DNA of 64,000 bases, taken from NCBI GenBank assembly GCA_949775045.1, contig OX459103.1, positions 18,901,653 to 18,965,652 of the forward strand, written 5' to 3'. Positions 1-11,110 of the stretch are shown piece after piece (within the stretch, counting starts at the first letter, position 1; every line of letters begins with the position of its first letter). Source of the DNA: Metridium senile. Its lineage: Eukaryota > Cnidaria > Anthozoa > Actiniaria > Metridiidae. The translations under genes and the position numbers were made by a program. The notes below the pieces were generated by a model. The model was not told where the DNA came from and ran no database searches. It saw only the letters and a program-made list of their open reading frames with translations.

Positions 1-202
1 ATTAAGAACAAAGAAAATTAACAAATTATCTATTGTGAAAATGGTTGGCAAATTAGCATCACAATACCAACACTTGTAATTAAACACTACGCTCATATAA
101 ATTATTATATATGCATGTAGCTTATGGATATTTGTAATTGAATTTGCATTGATGATGGGCTGTTCAAAAGCTCACAAAGTGAATAGAAACCTAGCTGAAA
201 CT

Positions 203-1029
203 CACAGGCAGCCCAAGCAATTCACTTTTACAGTAGAGATATGTGAGGAAAAACTCAATATTTTTTATTTAAATAAATTTGAACATATTTCAAACCATGG
301 TTAACCAGTTGTCCAATCAGAATGAGTTTTACAAAAGAAGGCCCGGATACGAAGTTCTCGGTGTTCGTTAAGCACGCCTCACAGCTCATCTGAAGGAAAA
401 TTGTCGTTGAAAATCGTTTAATATCTATGATTTCGTGAGGTCTGACTAGAGATCCATGAACATTTTGCTGATTTCTGGACAGAAGGATCATTAATCTATG
501 GTGCTGAGGGGAATTTGAAGGCAAAGGAAGGATTAAACATGATTTTTTCGACCATCGAAGACAAGCGATGGATATCTCGAGTGACCAGCCTTCCCATATT
601 TAAGTACAGGTGGGCAAACATTAGGAAAAAATCCCGGGGGGGTTCTCCTTTGTCCAAGTGGTAGGGGTGATCGGCGGAGATTTTGAAAATGACCCCTAAA
701 AGGTACGCTCAGATACAAATAAAGCAGAGTAAAAACGACCCTTAGAACTGATTTTTGAACCAAATCTCTAAATGGACCCTAAAAGGTACGCACTGGAAAT
801 ATTTTAACCCTAAATGGTACGCCGATCACCCCTACCACTTGGATAAAGGGAGAACCCCCCCCCCCCCCCCCGGGAAAAAATGCTCTAAAACGTTCAAAAA
901 CCACCCAGAATGACACCAAATAAGTTTAACAAGAACACAGGATTGAAATATGTTCAAATTTAATTAAAAAATATTAAGTTTTTCCTCACATATCTCTACT
1001 GTAAAAGTGAATTGCTTGGGCTGCCTGTG
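203..1029. mobile_element. TIR element ending CACAGGCAGCCCA, non-autonomous
   Basis: The first roughly 85 bases from 203 reappear inverted and nearly perfect up to 1029. Both ends begin CACAGGCAGCCCAAGC. The interior has no recognisable transposase; a weak open frame near 255-524 (minus) matches nothing I know. A second inverted-repeat element is nested at 628-880. The terminus resembles CACAGGGAGCCCA at the ends of the 3389-6256 element, so the two may belong to one superfamily. I could not find a clean target duplication here. Confidence 0.7.
628..880. mobile_element. Inverted-repeat MITE with CCTAAAAGGTACGC internal motifs
   Basis: The arms read GGTTCTCCTTTGTCCAAGTG...GGGGTGATCGGCG at the left and its complement at the right, next to a C homopolymer of about 17 bases (856-872). 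The interior repeats the motif CCTAAAAGGTACG. Related copies lie at 8373-8520 (half) and 40160-40455, so this is a dispersed family. There is no coding content. Confidence 0.7.
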
Positions 1030-1114
1030 CTCACTGTTGTATATTAAAAAATCCCATACATATTGTATATAATTATTATGTCTGTGATTTTGTACATACA
1101 CCAGCTTTTTTCAA

Positions 1115-1390
1115 AAATCATTGTCGCAATCAAAGCTACATTGCACCGCCAACACTCAGAAGCCTACACAATGTTGGTATTTCTTCTCTTGTTATCGATT
1201 TATTCATAGCATATTTTGGTTGTATGTGTTTGTGTTATATGACCATAACAAGTTGTTGCAGTGGAAGATGATGAAACAAATATTTCTTGGAAAAAAGGTG
1301 TAATAAATCAACAAATAATATATCCAACATCCTCTACAGTCATCAGAGTGCTGACTGTAGCTTTGGTTGTGAAAGCGATTTTTGAAAACT
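1115..1390. mobile_element. TIR MITE, family copy 1
   Basis: The left arm (TTGTCGCAATCAAAGCTACA) is matched inverted near 1350-1388 (CTGTAGCTTTGGTTGTGA). The core shares a long near-identical stretch, including the TTCTTCTCTTGTTATCGATT motif, with copies at 43620-43930 and, inverted, 44957-45450. No coding capacity is seen. Confidence 0.65.
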
Positions 1391-1749
1391 GGGGTCAGGT
1401 GAACCGAGCCTGAATTAATAGTGCTATCCATCAGATAAATCCCTATCCAACGGATAAAACCTATCAAATTCTATACACTGGATAATTTTTATTCAGTGGA
1501 TAACTTTATCAAGGCTTCCTACAATTGGCCCCAGACTTTTAGCTAACCTGAGTAGTCTGTGGGTTAAAGACAAAGTCAAACGTAAAACCTCTGTCTTTGC
1601 CAAGGATAAGCTGTGGTTTGGACGGCACACAGTATACACAGGTATTGATATTGTGGACTTTCTCTTGGCCGACCAGTGGACGCACCTAAAGTATCAAGGA
1701 TTACATCATTAGTCTGTCAGTTATATATATAGTCAACCAATCATTCTTT
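1391..1749. other. Unassigned non-coding stretch
   Basis: I see no gene, splice-supported exon or recognisable repeat between the MITE at 1115-1390 and the CAGT array that begins near 1750. Confidence 0.5.
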
Positions 1750-2940
1750 CAGTCAAAATCTATCTATCAGTCCGACAATCAATCAGTCAATCAGTCAAGC
1801 AATCAATCAGTCCATCAATCAATCAATCAACCAATCAGTCAGTCAGTCAATTGATCAATCAGTCAGTCAATCAATCAACCAGTCAGTCAGTCAGTCAACC
1901 AATCAATCAACCAGTCAGTCAGTCAACCAATCAATCAGTCAGTCAGTCAGTCAGTCAGTCAGTCAATCAATCAACCAGTCAGTCAGTCAGTCAACCAATC
2001 AATCAGTCAGTCAAAAAGGCAGTCAGTCAGTCATTCAGTCACTCAATCAATCAATCAATCAAACTATTGTTAACTACATGTAAGTTTCAATCAATCAAAC
2101 AACCAACCAATCAATCATTCAGTCACTTTATCAAACAATCAATACGTCAATTACTAATGTCATTCAGATAAGCACTATCAAATGAAATAAACACGTGTAT
2201 TCAAATCCAAACAGTCCCACAATAAAATACCAAAACGATAAAAATACATGAATTACATTCATCTTCATTTCGCTATTCTTGCCTTTAGATGTTTTTAAGC
2301 TCACTGTATAGCTTTAGTTTTGACAACGATCGAGTTCATGCAGTACGTTAATATTTCTCTTTTTATAATCATAACACGGGTTCCTTGAAATCAATAAATG
2401 CATATAACAATGTCCAAACAGCAACCAAACAGTAAAAAGTTTAACCATATTTTCTTCGTTAAAGGAAAATAAGTTCTTAATAAAATAAGAAATCTATTAA
2501 CTAAATCTATTAGCTATAAGTAATTATCGAGCAAAAATGAAGTTTATGTAGTTCAAAACGTAGCTCAAAGTGAAATATTTAGCTTAGTTGTCGTTAAAAT
2601 ACTTACCCTAACAGCAACTTTGATAGGTACTTCATCCATTTTCAAGGGAAATAAACATCCAGGAAAATACAATCGTGTATTTTTAGGACAAACCTATCTA
2701 CAAGTTTGTGTTTATACACTGAACCAAGACAACTATTGAAGGCTCGGTTACATGGCTTCGTAATTGGGCTTCCTGTGGAATTAGCCGACCACACCTCCAA
2801 ATATTTTTCGATCAAAATTTTTAATATTTTTAGAGTCTTTTTTAGCGAAGAATTGTAGAAACATAATGCACATTTTATTTATTGGACACATTTCTTGCCA
2901 CTATGATAATCGAGTTGAAACAAAAAATGGTAACAGCAGC

Positions 2941-2985
<45 letters not shown>

Positions 2986-3017
2986 TAAGAATAACAACGT
3001 TTAATATCAGCAACAAT

Positions 3018-3048
<31 letters not shown>

Positions 3049-3140
3049 ACAACAACAACATGACTCTATTGTGATCAAAGTAATACATTTTATTCACTGT
3101 GAAACATTGTATAATTTCCATGCTAATAATATTACAAAAG
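1750..3140. repeat. Segmental block, copy 1 of 3 (CAGT array, kinesin-like first exon, CAA/CAG array)
   Basis: The block starts with a degenerate CAGT/CAAT tetranucleotide array (about 1750-2160). It continues through AT-rich sequence to the short minus-strand exon at 2607-2639 and ends in a CAA/CAG microsatellite (2935-3060). The same order and near-identical sequence occur at 11140-12800 and 31541-32560. This copy lacks the discoidin exon found at the far end of the other two. Tetra- and trinucleotide lengths differ freely between copies while the unique segments between them are well kept. Confidence 0.85.
2607..2639 (-). CDS. Candidate kinesin first coding exon (copy 1)
   Basis: Read on the minus strand, ATG opens an 11-codon exon MDEVPIKVAVR followed directly by GTAAGT, a consensus phase-0 donor. 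The peptide fits the very start of a kinesin motor domain; family members of the KIF27/KIF7 type begin with a short acidic stretch, then I/V-K-V-A-V-R, and continue R-P-L. No second exon is visible between here and position 1, so if this copy is functional the rest of the gene lies to the left of the window. Two other identical copies exist. The kinesin assignment rests on 11 residues plus a good donor, so it is tentative. Confidence 0.45.
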
Positions 3141-3730
3141 TATATATATAATGAATATAATGAATGTGAGTCAACTAGTATAGGCACAGGGAGCCCAGCT
3201 TTATCATATGGATTTTCTGTAGAAATGTTACGGTTTTTTTTTTCCTTAGAAAGTTTATACTTTTCTCGACTCCCTGTTGTTTGGGATCGGTTAACAATGT
3301 TTTGATATGACAGCTAGCTAGGAATCCTGATCGACATAGAACGGACGCTTGTATATATTGGACTCGTTTACTTTATTCAAACCACCAGCACAGGGAGCCC
3401 ACATTCATTGTTGATTTCCGAATAAATAAATTGATAAATGTAAATAAAAACAACGTTTAATGCCGTGTCACGCGATTGTTTGACCTAACTGGTAAACACC
3501 GGTATCCTATATCCACGGTCATTTTTTACCCGGCGGGGTACATTATCAGCGTCTCGGGTTTCGGCTTACCGGATTAACCGTTAAGGCTTACCGGATTGGC
3601 TGAACTTCAAATTTGAAATAGCTATCAACTGTCGCCCGTTCCAGTATACACTAAAAGAGACAAGGGACGCAGCTCCACAGATTAATCGTTGTATGTGCGT
3701 ACAGGGTTAGGGGGGACGGAAGCGGAAATG

Positions 3731-4880
3731 AATAATAATAATAATAATAGTTTATTAAGGTTCTGTTGCAGTATAAAAACTGAATTAACGAACTATTTAC
3801 AATAAGAAAACTGAATTAACAAATTATTTACAATAAATCATCTAAAGCTAATATATAAAATCTAAAATATTTACAAACTATTTATCGGTAAATGATTTCT
3901 ATTAATGAATTTATGCTTTATTTAAAATATCTAAACATGAAAAAGTTTTCTGCTCTTTTAGTTTTGCAAGTAGTTAGATTGTTATAATAATAAACTTGGT
4001 CTTGTTTTGATCTTAGGTTATAACTAGTGTTCCTAGTATGACTTTGAGGCAGTAGCGTATTTAATGGATGGTTCTCGGATTTAATTTTGTCCATGTATTG
4101 TACACAGATAAAATGTCTTCTTTTAGTTAGTGTTTCTAGTTGCATAGTAGTTAAAGCTTCATCATAGTTTACAGACTCAGGGATTATTATGTGCAAAGCT
4201 CTTTTCTGTATAGATTCGATCCTATCACTTAGATTGGTTGGTATTGCCTGCCAAACCGGAACAGCATATTCAAGTATTGGTCTTATCGTGGTTGTGTATA
4301 CCCGTAATATATTTCTTTTCTCTACCCCGGCTCGCTTCAGAAGTCGTAGTGAATAGAGTCTCTTTGATGCTTTCTTGCAGATGTAATCAACGTGGCTGTT
4401 CCATCGGAGATCATTGTCAATGATTACACCCAGGATCTTGTAACTTGTTACAGAGTCTACTATTCTATTACCAATATTGATAGGAGCAGTGATGAAATTA
4501 GGGTTGGTCATGAAGTTGATAAGCATTTCCTTACATTTGAGAGGGTTTAATTTCATCCCGTGTTCAGTTGAGAATTGAAGAATATCAGAGACAACAGTGT
4601 TCAGGTAACTAATAGAGTTCCTTGGTAATATTTCCACAGCAGACGTGTCATCGACGTACTTGATCTTCAGATGCCAATCAGAAAGAAGTCTGTTAGTCAT
4701 GACAGTGAATAGGATGACTCCTAACTTGGTCCCTTGTGGAATTCCTCCTTTAGGTTGTTTCCAGTTTGAAAGAGTATCTCCAATCCTGACCGCTTGCATA
4801 CGTTGAGATAGAAACCCAGCAATCCAGCTCAGGAGGGTAGGGCATACTTGCAGTTGTTTCAATTCAGTCATAAATCCTGC
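3731..4880 (-). mobile_element. 5'-truncated non-LTR retrotransposon with (TTA)n tail
   Basis: The 3' end on the minus strand is a run of TTA units at about 3731-3750. The element is cut off upstream inside the reverse transcriptase palm. It lies wholly inside the 3389-6256 DNA transposon and has no endonuclease. It differs in sequence and in tail from the LINEs at 36.0 and 54.2 kb. Confidence 0.8.
3918..4871 (-). pseudogene. LINE reverse transcriptase, C-terminal fragment
   Basis: The frame encodes 317 residues of the C-terminal half of a non-LTR reverse transcriptase. Motif B is visible as GGIPQGTKLGVILF, motif C as KYVDDTS with the catalytic Asp pair, then the LNPLKCKEM block and the YKILGVIIDNDLRW thumb motif. 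Motif A with the first catalytic Asp and the upstream endonuclease are missing, so the protein cannot be active. The frame stays open over its whole remaining length, which argues for fairly recent truncation. The fragment is typical of Jockey/CR1-group elements; I do not assign a clade. Confidence 0.85.
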
Positions 4881-4913
4881 GACCGGAAGTTCTGGTCTGC
4901 CATTTCAAGCAGT

Positions 4914-4920
4914 TATAAAT
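4914..4920 (+). promoter_or_regulatory. TATA box of the transposon-borne gene
   Basis: TATAAAT lies about 125 bases upstream of the ATG at 5043 and directly downstream of the truncated end of the LINE. Spacing and orientation suit the plus-strand fragment that follows. This is inferred from sequence only. Confidence 0.4.
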
Positions 4921-5042
4921 AGAGTCGAACCACAACAAAAACACAAACTCGTTAGCATTTTGTCCAACGTTTTTCAGCCACATATTTCTCCGATTTGAAA
5001 TCGAATTTTGAATGCTTTTCTAGTCTTCTCAAGAGTTATACA

Positions 5043-5550
5043 ATGGTTGCTGGTAAAGTAACGCCAACTATCAACTTGTATGAAAGATATCAAAAACAGT
5101 TATCACTCGAGAAGGAAAACCATGAGCTTCTGACAGCTGATTACCCTGCGAGCAGAGTCTCCTTTGCCTTCCCCGTGAGAGAGAAAGGAAGTAAAAGGAG
5201 ACTCTGCTCGCAGGGTAACAGCTGATGACCTAGGCCGTCTGATAAAGAAAATATTCCCTGATTGTACAAGAGTACGGGCTAGGTCTAAGGATCAGCGATG
5301 CTATGTAAACTTATGCGAAGTAATAACCAAAGATCAACCGCTCGCTTGGCTAGATGTAGCATCGCTATCCCCGAGGCACGGATGTTCTATAGTAAAGAAA
5401 CCTGAGGCATTCGTAGAACTAATTACACCGGCTTTACCCGTCAAGAATATGTTATGTCCTTCACAAGCTAGATTTATTGCCTGTTGTTGCTCGTCCGTAA
5501 AACAACTGTGTAAAGAAGATAAAGTGATATCAATAAATATAGCAAGATAA
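5043..5550 (+). pseudogene. Unknown transposon-borne gene, broken by a MITE
   Basis: An ATG at 5043 opens a frame starting MVAGKVTPTINLYERYQ that runs 32 codons before a 78-bp MITE. The MITE plus its 7-bp target duplication add 85 bases and so shift the frame. Beyond the MITE the matching frame resumes (DDLGRLIKKIFPDCTRVRAR) and stays open to about 5550, overlapping the helicase scrap on the other strand. I do not recognise the product. Its position inside long TIRs suggests it once belonged to the transposon or was captured by it. Which strand is truly coding in the 5430-5550 overlap is unclear. Confidence 0.45.
5141..5218. mobile_element. 78-bp MITE with TTACCCTGCGAGCAGAG termini
   Basis: The ends are perfect inverted repeats of about 25 bases starting TTACCCTGCGAGCAGAG. 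The flanks carry a direct repeat CAGCTGA (5134-5140 and 5219-5225), extendable to ACAGCTGA if the last A is counted in the duplication. It sits inside the reading frame of the gene above. This is a clean, very small insertion. Confidence 0.85.
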
Positions 5551-5603
5551 CAACAAATAAGACAGTCTTCAATACTTACAACTCCATCACAGGCCAAACG
5601 AAT
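5429..5603 (-). pseudogene. PIF1-like helicase remnant (two small exons)
   Basis: On the minus strand, the exon at 5429-5505 encodes FTDEQQQAINLACEGHNIF followed by LTGKAG, the start of the PIF1/RecD-type helicase domain up to the Walker A lysine. It is bounded by a CAG acceptor and a GTGTAA donor. A preceding 24-nt exon (5580-5603, IRLACDGV) has CAG and GTAAGT borders, but the reading phases of the two do not match. Everything after Walker A is missing. PIF1-like genes travel with Helitrons and some other elements; here the piece lies inside a TIR element, so it is probably captured cargo. Confidence 0.5.
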
Positions 5604-6556
5604 CTGAAACAATGTAGCTTCCCGCAGAAGATTCTTATGAACGAATACCGAAGCCAGTTATAGTTACAAAAACTTTTATTTCGCGGGCTATCACATAAAG
5701 ACTACTGCGCGAAAAAGATAATCGTATGCAGAACGGAAGTTACGATACTGACTTAATGACCGAGCTGTCAAGTTTACGACAATAAACACATATCTTTAAG
5801 CGTTCAATTTCACTTCCGTCCCCCCTAACCCTAGGCAGAGACTGTTCGAAACAACGCTAATAATTTTCTGCCCTTTCATCAGCACTAAGGACCATTCTGA
5901 TTTTTTTTGTTAATGTCATACGTTAGATAATCTATCTGAGAATCAACTTTGAGAGGTTTAAAGCTTTCAAGACGTTTCTTGAATTTTTTTCAGAATTTTT
6001 ATTAGGGGTGCCCATCTGGAGCTGCGTCCCTTGTCTCTTTCTTAGCTTGAGAAGCCTTAACGGTTAATCCGGTAAGCCGAAACCCGAGACGCTGATAATG
6101 TACCCCGCCGGGTAAGAAATGACCGTGGATATAGGATACCGGTGTTTACCAGTTAGGTCAAACAATCGCGTGACACGGCATTAAACGTTGATCGATTTTA
6201 TTTACATTTATCAATTTATTTATTCGGAAATCAACAATGAATGTGGGCTCCCTGTGCCACCAGTACAGTAAAGCAAAAGGTCAACTGAAATAAATCAGCG
6301 ACCACATTAGCAATATTATCTAACTACAATTCTCAAGGCAATTAATTACATGTATAAATCACATAATATGCTATAACAAATCAATGTCAATTACATTAAA
6401 ACATACAAAACGAACAGATTGATACTTATCGAACGTCTAAATCATAAGATCATTTAAAGTGAAATTGTACATACCAACATTGGCGGCTATAAATGACGTT
6501 ATCCAAGCTTAATTCACTCAATCTCTGGTCACAATACTCTAAATAGTAACATAATA

Positions 6557-7414
6557 CCCGGCCTAATTAATCGATGCCAATCGATGATCGGAAACTAATC
6601 AATAAATCAATATTAATCGATGAAATTACCTAATTGATATCGATTAGTATCGGTTGATCGATGATTAATCGATAGTCACACAAAGTTCGGCCACTAATTA
6701 CATCGATTAGTATCGATTGACATCGATTAACATCGGTTTTTTTTTTGCGAAACCAAGCCAGAGACAAAGAGTAGTCTAAGCGTGCATTCACTATATCGGT
6801 GAAAAACGTTTCTGACAAAATAGTGGACATATTACAAATTGCTTTATTTGCGATTGTTTAATTGACACACTGGTTTTTTTTTTACAAAATAGTATTTAAT
6901 AGTATATAAATAGAGTGGATTTTTTATGACTGTGCAAACAGCACGGACACGGCACGGCATCATTACAAACTAAATTTATAGAGTTTTTCGTGTGCCTAAC
7001 AAAACGCTACGGATTGGTTACGGCAGTTTTTTCCGAATGTTTTTATAGAAACTACGGCACGGACACGGCCGCACGGCCGTGAAAGCACGACACGGTCACG
7101 GCAGAAACTTCGAATCTTCTTATACAAATTACGGCACGGTCACGGCACGGAACCGTACGTTGTACAGTCATACGATATTATTTTCAAAATGAGCTGTATT
7201 ATTACCTGTTACGATTCTCCTTTAAAACCGATGCTAATCGATGTTAATCGATCGATGATAATCGATGATCGATTATTAATCGATAAAAGGTCACAATGAT
7301 CTTGGTCATCGATTAGTCATCGATTTCCAATATTAATCGATTGATTAATATCGATTAGTATTGATTAGTATCGATTAACATCGATTATCGGAAATATCGA
7401 TTAATTAGGCCGGG
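6557..7414. mobile_element. 858-bp TIR element with ATCGAT-studded ends and 7-bp target duplication
   Basis: The termini are CCCGGCCTAATTAATCGAT and its complement. The direct repeat CATAATA flanks the element at 6550-6556 and 7415-7421. About 150-200 bases inside each end are dense in ATCGAT/ATCGATTA motifs in both orientations, like subterminal transposase-binding repeats. The centre contains a degenerate ACGGCACGG repeat (about 6950-7150). No open frame resembles a transposase, so the element is non-autonomous. Confidence 0.8.
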
Positions 7415-7421
7415 CATAATA

Positions 7422-8372
7422 TCACACGTACCCGTAACACTATTGTTCTAGACTGTCGACGAGCTGCATTGTGGGTCAATATATAAGTGAATTTTTCCTG
7501 CCTTTTACTTATTGTCGGAATTAGGATCGCTGCCTTGCTTCGCTCGCCTCAAGCTCGATCCGCAGCTGCTGCAGCAACAAGCTTCCTTCGACTTTATTCC
7601 AGGTAAGATACAGTCAAGCTAATAACTATTTAGGATCAATACTAGTACGTATAAGAAACCACACAAGAAGTGCAGTATCGAAACAAATCGAGAATAATCG
7701 GTCAAAAAGTTTACGTTGTTGTGAACGCATCGGGACCCTTGCTTTCATGCATCTTGTTGTTTGATCATCTATGATTGAATCAATCATTGAATTATATAAT
7801 CAATCTATTAGTCAATCAGTTAAGCGATCGATTGATCATATATAGTTGTGGTGTCTCTGCCTTTCTGCAATGCAATAAAGCTAACAAACAAAACTCGTGA
7901 TATATTAAATAGTGCTTTCAAAGCTACTATTATTCTCTTTACATTAACATAATGGCTTCTGTGTTTGGGGGTAGATATTGTATATTTAAACATTTTTGAT
8001 TTGAATTACAATTTGTTAGTTTCGAATTATAATAAAAACACATTTTGGTTATTGTGAAAGTAGACACTAAAATATTTCACGTTGCTATCGTGTGACCTTT
8101 GGTGATTAAAATAGGTTTTGATGTAACTTTCGGACTTTACCCTCTCCTCCCATCAAGAATAGCAGTCACATGACGTGCGCCAAGATATCTTAGTTGTTTC
8201 CGTTACATGAGCCACTTTCACTATCCCTATACTAGTCTAACTTAAAGTTATTGAGAGCTGCCGTAAATGTGACTGCAATAGTATAATATTTTAAAAACAA
8301 AAGCCTGCATGGTGATTAAGTTGGCTATATCTTTTTATTGTTTATTTGATTGTTATTATACGCATGTATGTA
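7422..8372. other. Non-coding region upstream of the first TRIM duplicon
   Basis: I see no exon, RNA gene or clear repeat family. The sequence is AT-rich with a few short tetranucleotide runs near 7790-7850. Confidence 0.5.
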
Positions 8373-8520
8373 TCCCGGGGGGGGGGAGGGGACTCCCTTG
8401 AAAACTTGATAGGGGTGCTCGACAAACGGTTTTGAAAATGATCCTAAAAGGTACGCATAAATTAACTCAGGCACTGATTTCAGACCCTAAAAGGTACGAC
8501 AACATTAAAAAAATTTTCAA
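8373..8520. mobile_element. Half copy of the CCTAAAAGGTACGC MITE family
   Basis: It starts at a G homopolymer (about 8377-8386) followed by GACTCCCTTGAAAACTTGAT and two CCTAAAAGGTACG motifs. This matches one end of the copy at 40160-40455. The inverted partner arm is absent. Confidence 0.6.
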
Positions 8521-8524
8521 TATG

Positions 8525-11110
8525 TATAATCTTTATAATATAATCCTTATATAGATAATCCTGTGATCATCGATTATTCTGTAGTAAATACTGTAGTCCG
8601 GTTGATCTTATATTATTAGCATGATTTAGTACTGTGTTTGCTGCATTCATGGTTTGGTGCATGCACTCTATTCCCTGCTCTGAGAATGAATACTTATCAG
8701 CTCAATTTTTTCGGGTCACTAGTTCGATGTGCTTCATTTCTCTTAGCTAGTACCATTTCGTGTGAAATTCGATTTTCTTTACTGAAATAATCCGAAGTCG
8801 TCTTGTAATATTACTCAGGTTAGGCCTGTGTAAGCCATGAATCAGGGGCCTCCAGGTGGTATGTGACACGAATCACGAAAAATATCATATAATATCAATT
8901 GTCAGAAACCGATGTTAGTCAATTCACGAAAATCATCTACTGAACCAAAGGATTCACGAATATCGAGCAAATACTTAGGCTTTTCACGAATCACGAGGAA
9001 TTATTTTTTTGATTTCTTGGATCACGAAAAATAAAAATGCCCAATCACGAGTCACGAAAATACCCTAGACGCCCCTGGTGAATGTAATGTGATCAGGAGG
9101 ACCAAACACAATATCAACAAGTAAGCATGCACTAAATTATCAGATTAAATTATATTATATTGGCAGCTTTATTAAGAGATTATATGAAAACGAATTATTT
9201 GCGTGTTGTTTTTATTCACTATTCATTAATTCATCTTTTCCAGGAAATCCATTTGATACCATTGTTATAATCTCCAGCATGGCAGCAAAGTTTTCACATC
9301 TCGAAGACCAGGTGACATGCGCAATCTGTCTGGACCAGTACCAGGACCCCCGCATGCTTCCCTGCCAGCACACCTACTGTCAACAGTGCCTGGAAAAAGT
9401 CTTGGATAAAGGACCTAAAAGGTTTTCTATTGAGTGCCCTGAATGCAGGAAAGTTGTCCAGGTATTAAAGTTCATATTGACATGAATATTTATTGATAGT
9501 CTGTAATGCATACTTCTCTGTATCATTAAATTTCCTTTGTGGTGGGCAAATGATTATTATTTTTTATTTCCAGGTTGAAGATGTTTCATCCCTCAAAGTC
9601 AACATTTGGGTAAATAGATATCTTTCTCTTCTCGAGTTGTCAAAAGCCGAGGAAAAACAAAAAAATCAAGCAAACGTCCAAGAAATTCCAACATTTTGTG
9701 ACAAGCACAAAGAAGAAAAGCTTAAGGTTTTCTGTAAAACGTGCGAGGAAGTTATCTGTAGTGACTGCGCCATAATCGAGCACAATGGGCACGACTTCTG
9801 TTTTGCAGTGGACGCGATTAATGACAACAAAGAAGAACTCACAAAAGCTTTAGAATCAGCGGTCTCTATCAAGACAACGTTTGCGGAAGTAGAAGAACAG
9901 AAACTGAAAGAAATCCTCGCACTGGAAAAAGCAATTGACAAGACTATTGATAACCAGATGCAGATACATATTCAAGCTTTTGAAAAAAAGCGCAAAGAAC
10001 TAAAAGAAGATGCGAAAGTTATATGGGAATATTATAGTACATCACCAAACAAAGGCACACAAAGTCATTTGTCTGGTTTGACGAGCGCAATCGAGCTGGC
10101 AGAAAACTTACTGACAAAAGGCAGCCCTAATGATATTCTAACTTTATCAAAGGACGTTCGAGTTTTTCTATTACAGCATTCAGAAGAGCTAAAAAAAGTT
10201 CAACAAAGTGAAAAAGTTCAAATACCCGGACTGCATGTCACAAAGCGACTGTGGTCAAACGGCATTGAGGAGTTCGCCACAGTTGCAGAACCTGACCCAA
10301 GCAAATGTGAGGTATTGTGGTCAATTGAATACCTAGTACATTCAATCGAGGTTCATATCAAAGATCATAGAGGACGTCCACTGAATATAAACAAGGACCG
10401 AATAACAATACACGATGTACATGATGGCAGCCGTTGTCTGGTTTTCGAGGGCTTCCTGCAAGACAGACCACTTCAGGACGGGTTGTTGACTATAATTCAT
10501 TACATGATACACAAAACACGACCTGAATGCTCTACAGGAACACATCGTTCGGAGTATTGTCAACTTGATGTTGATTTCAAGGTGGATGGACACATTGTCA
10601 GGGGAACTCCAATCTCTCTATGCTTTTTTAAAGATACATTTTTAAATTTTTACCAGCACAACCACCATGGTTCGAACTTTTTGGACTAGGTAAGATTTGT
10701 GTTTGGACGTCAAATAACGTATATTACACTGTAATATACAAACGTGATTAATGACTATCAAACTATAACCATTGTCTCTGATGCACAAATCAATGTAATA
10801 GAGTTGGTTAAACGTCCCTGTCGTTTTATTAAGAACAGTCTCTTCCACACAATAAACTAAACAAAGTTGCTCCTGCTCTGGGTCGGTAGAGATTATGCTA
10901 CTTGAATCCATGCATAATAGCATAATAGGCATAATATCTCGTAGCACCGCTCATTGTAAGGGCCCGCAGTAATTGGCCTTGCTGTTGCGGGTTGAGTTCC
11001 CTGTCCACCTTCATTTAATTTATTTGTATGTATAGTTCGTATTCTGTTAATGTTATGTAAATTTGGGCGAAGCTAATAAAAATTAATTAATTAAATCATT
11101 AAATAAATAA
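8525..11110. repeat. Segmental duplication A1 containing the first TRIM gene
   Basis: Sequence from about 8525 to 11110 is repeated at about 18227-22230 with high identity through the 5' flank, both exons, the intron and the 3' flank up to AAGCTAATAAAAATTAATT. This copy lacks three hairpin elements and one LINE fragment present in the other. It therefore serves as the empty-site reference for those insertions. Confidence 0.9.
9279..10689 (+). CDS. TRIM-like RING/B-box/coiled-coil protein, copy 1
   Basis: Two exons, 9279-9461 and 9574-10689, joined in phase 0 (donor GTATTA, acceptor TTTCCAG), give a 432-aa protein. Residues 14-56 form a C3HC4 RING (C14, C17, C29, H31, C34, C37, C53, C56). Residues 103-134 form a type-2 B-box (C103, H106, C115, C118, C123, C126, H131, H134). 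A coiled coil follows (about 140-220). The C-terminal 150 residues contain IKDHRGRPLN and VDGHIVRGTPISL, weakly like a filamin-type Ig repeat. TRIM proteins of this build are usually cytoplasmic E3 ubiquitin ligases; the target is unknown. A 5' UTR intron probably ends at the TTTTCCAG just upstream of the ATG (about 9243). The stop codon is followed at once by GTAAGA, a possible alternative donor. Relative to copy 2 it lacks a short segment in the coiled coil. Confidence 0.88.

Larger units (their letters stand above)
3389..6256. mobile_element. 2.87 kb DNA transposon with long TIRs and 7-bp target duplication
   Basis: The element begins CACAGGGAGCCCACATTCAT at 3389 and ends with the exact complement at 6256. 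Inverted similarity extends inward about 250 bases on each side (to about 3690 and 6011), with one indel of about 60 bases in the left arm. It is bounded by the direct repeat CCACCAG at 3382-3388 and 6257-6263, a 7-bp target duplication. Inside is a second inverted pair, GGGTTAGGGGGGACGGAAG (3704-3722 and 5813-5831), which suggests a nested element. The interior holds a 5'-truncated LINE on the minus strand, a TATA box and gene fragment on the plus strand broken by a 78-bp MITE, and a minus-strand PIF1-like helicase scrap. No intact transposase is present, so I cannot name the superfamily. Confidence 0.85.

Noticed and set aside
1750..2170. Regularly spaced CAGT/CAAT units that might suggest a CRISPR-like array
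   Set aside because: It is a simple degenerate tetranucleotide repeat without unique spacers, in a eukaryotic genome.
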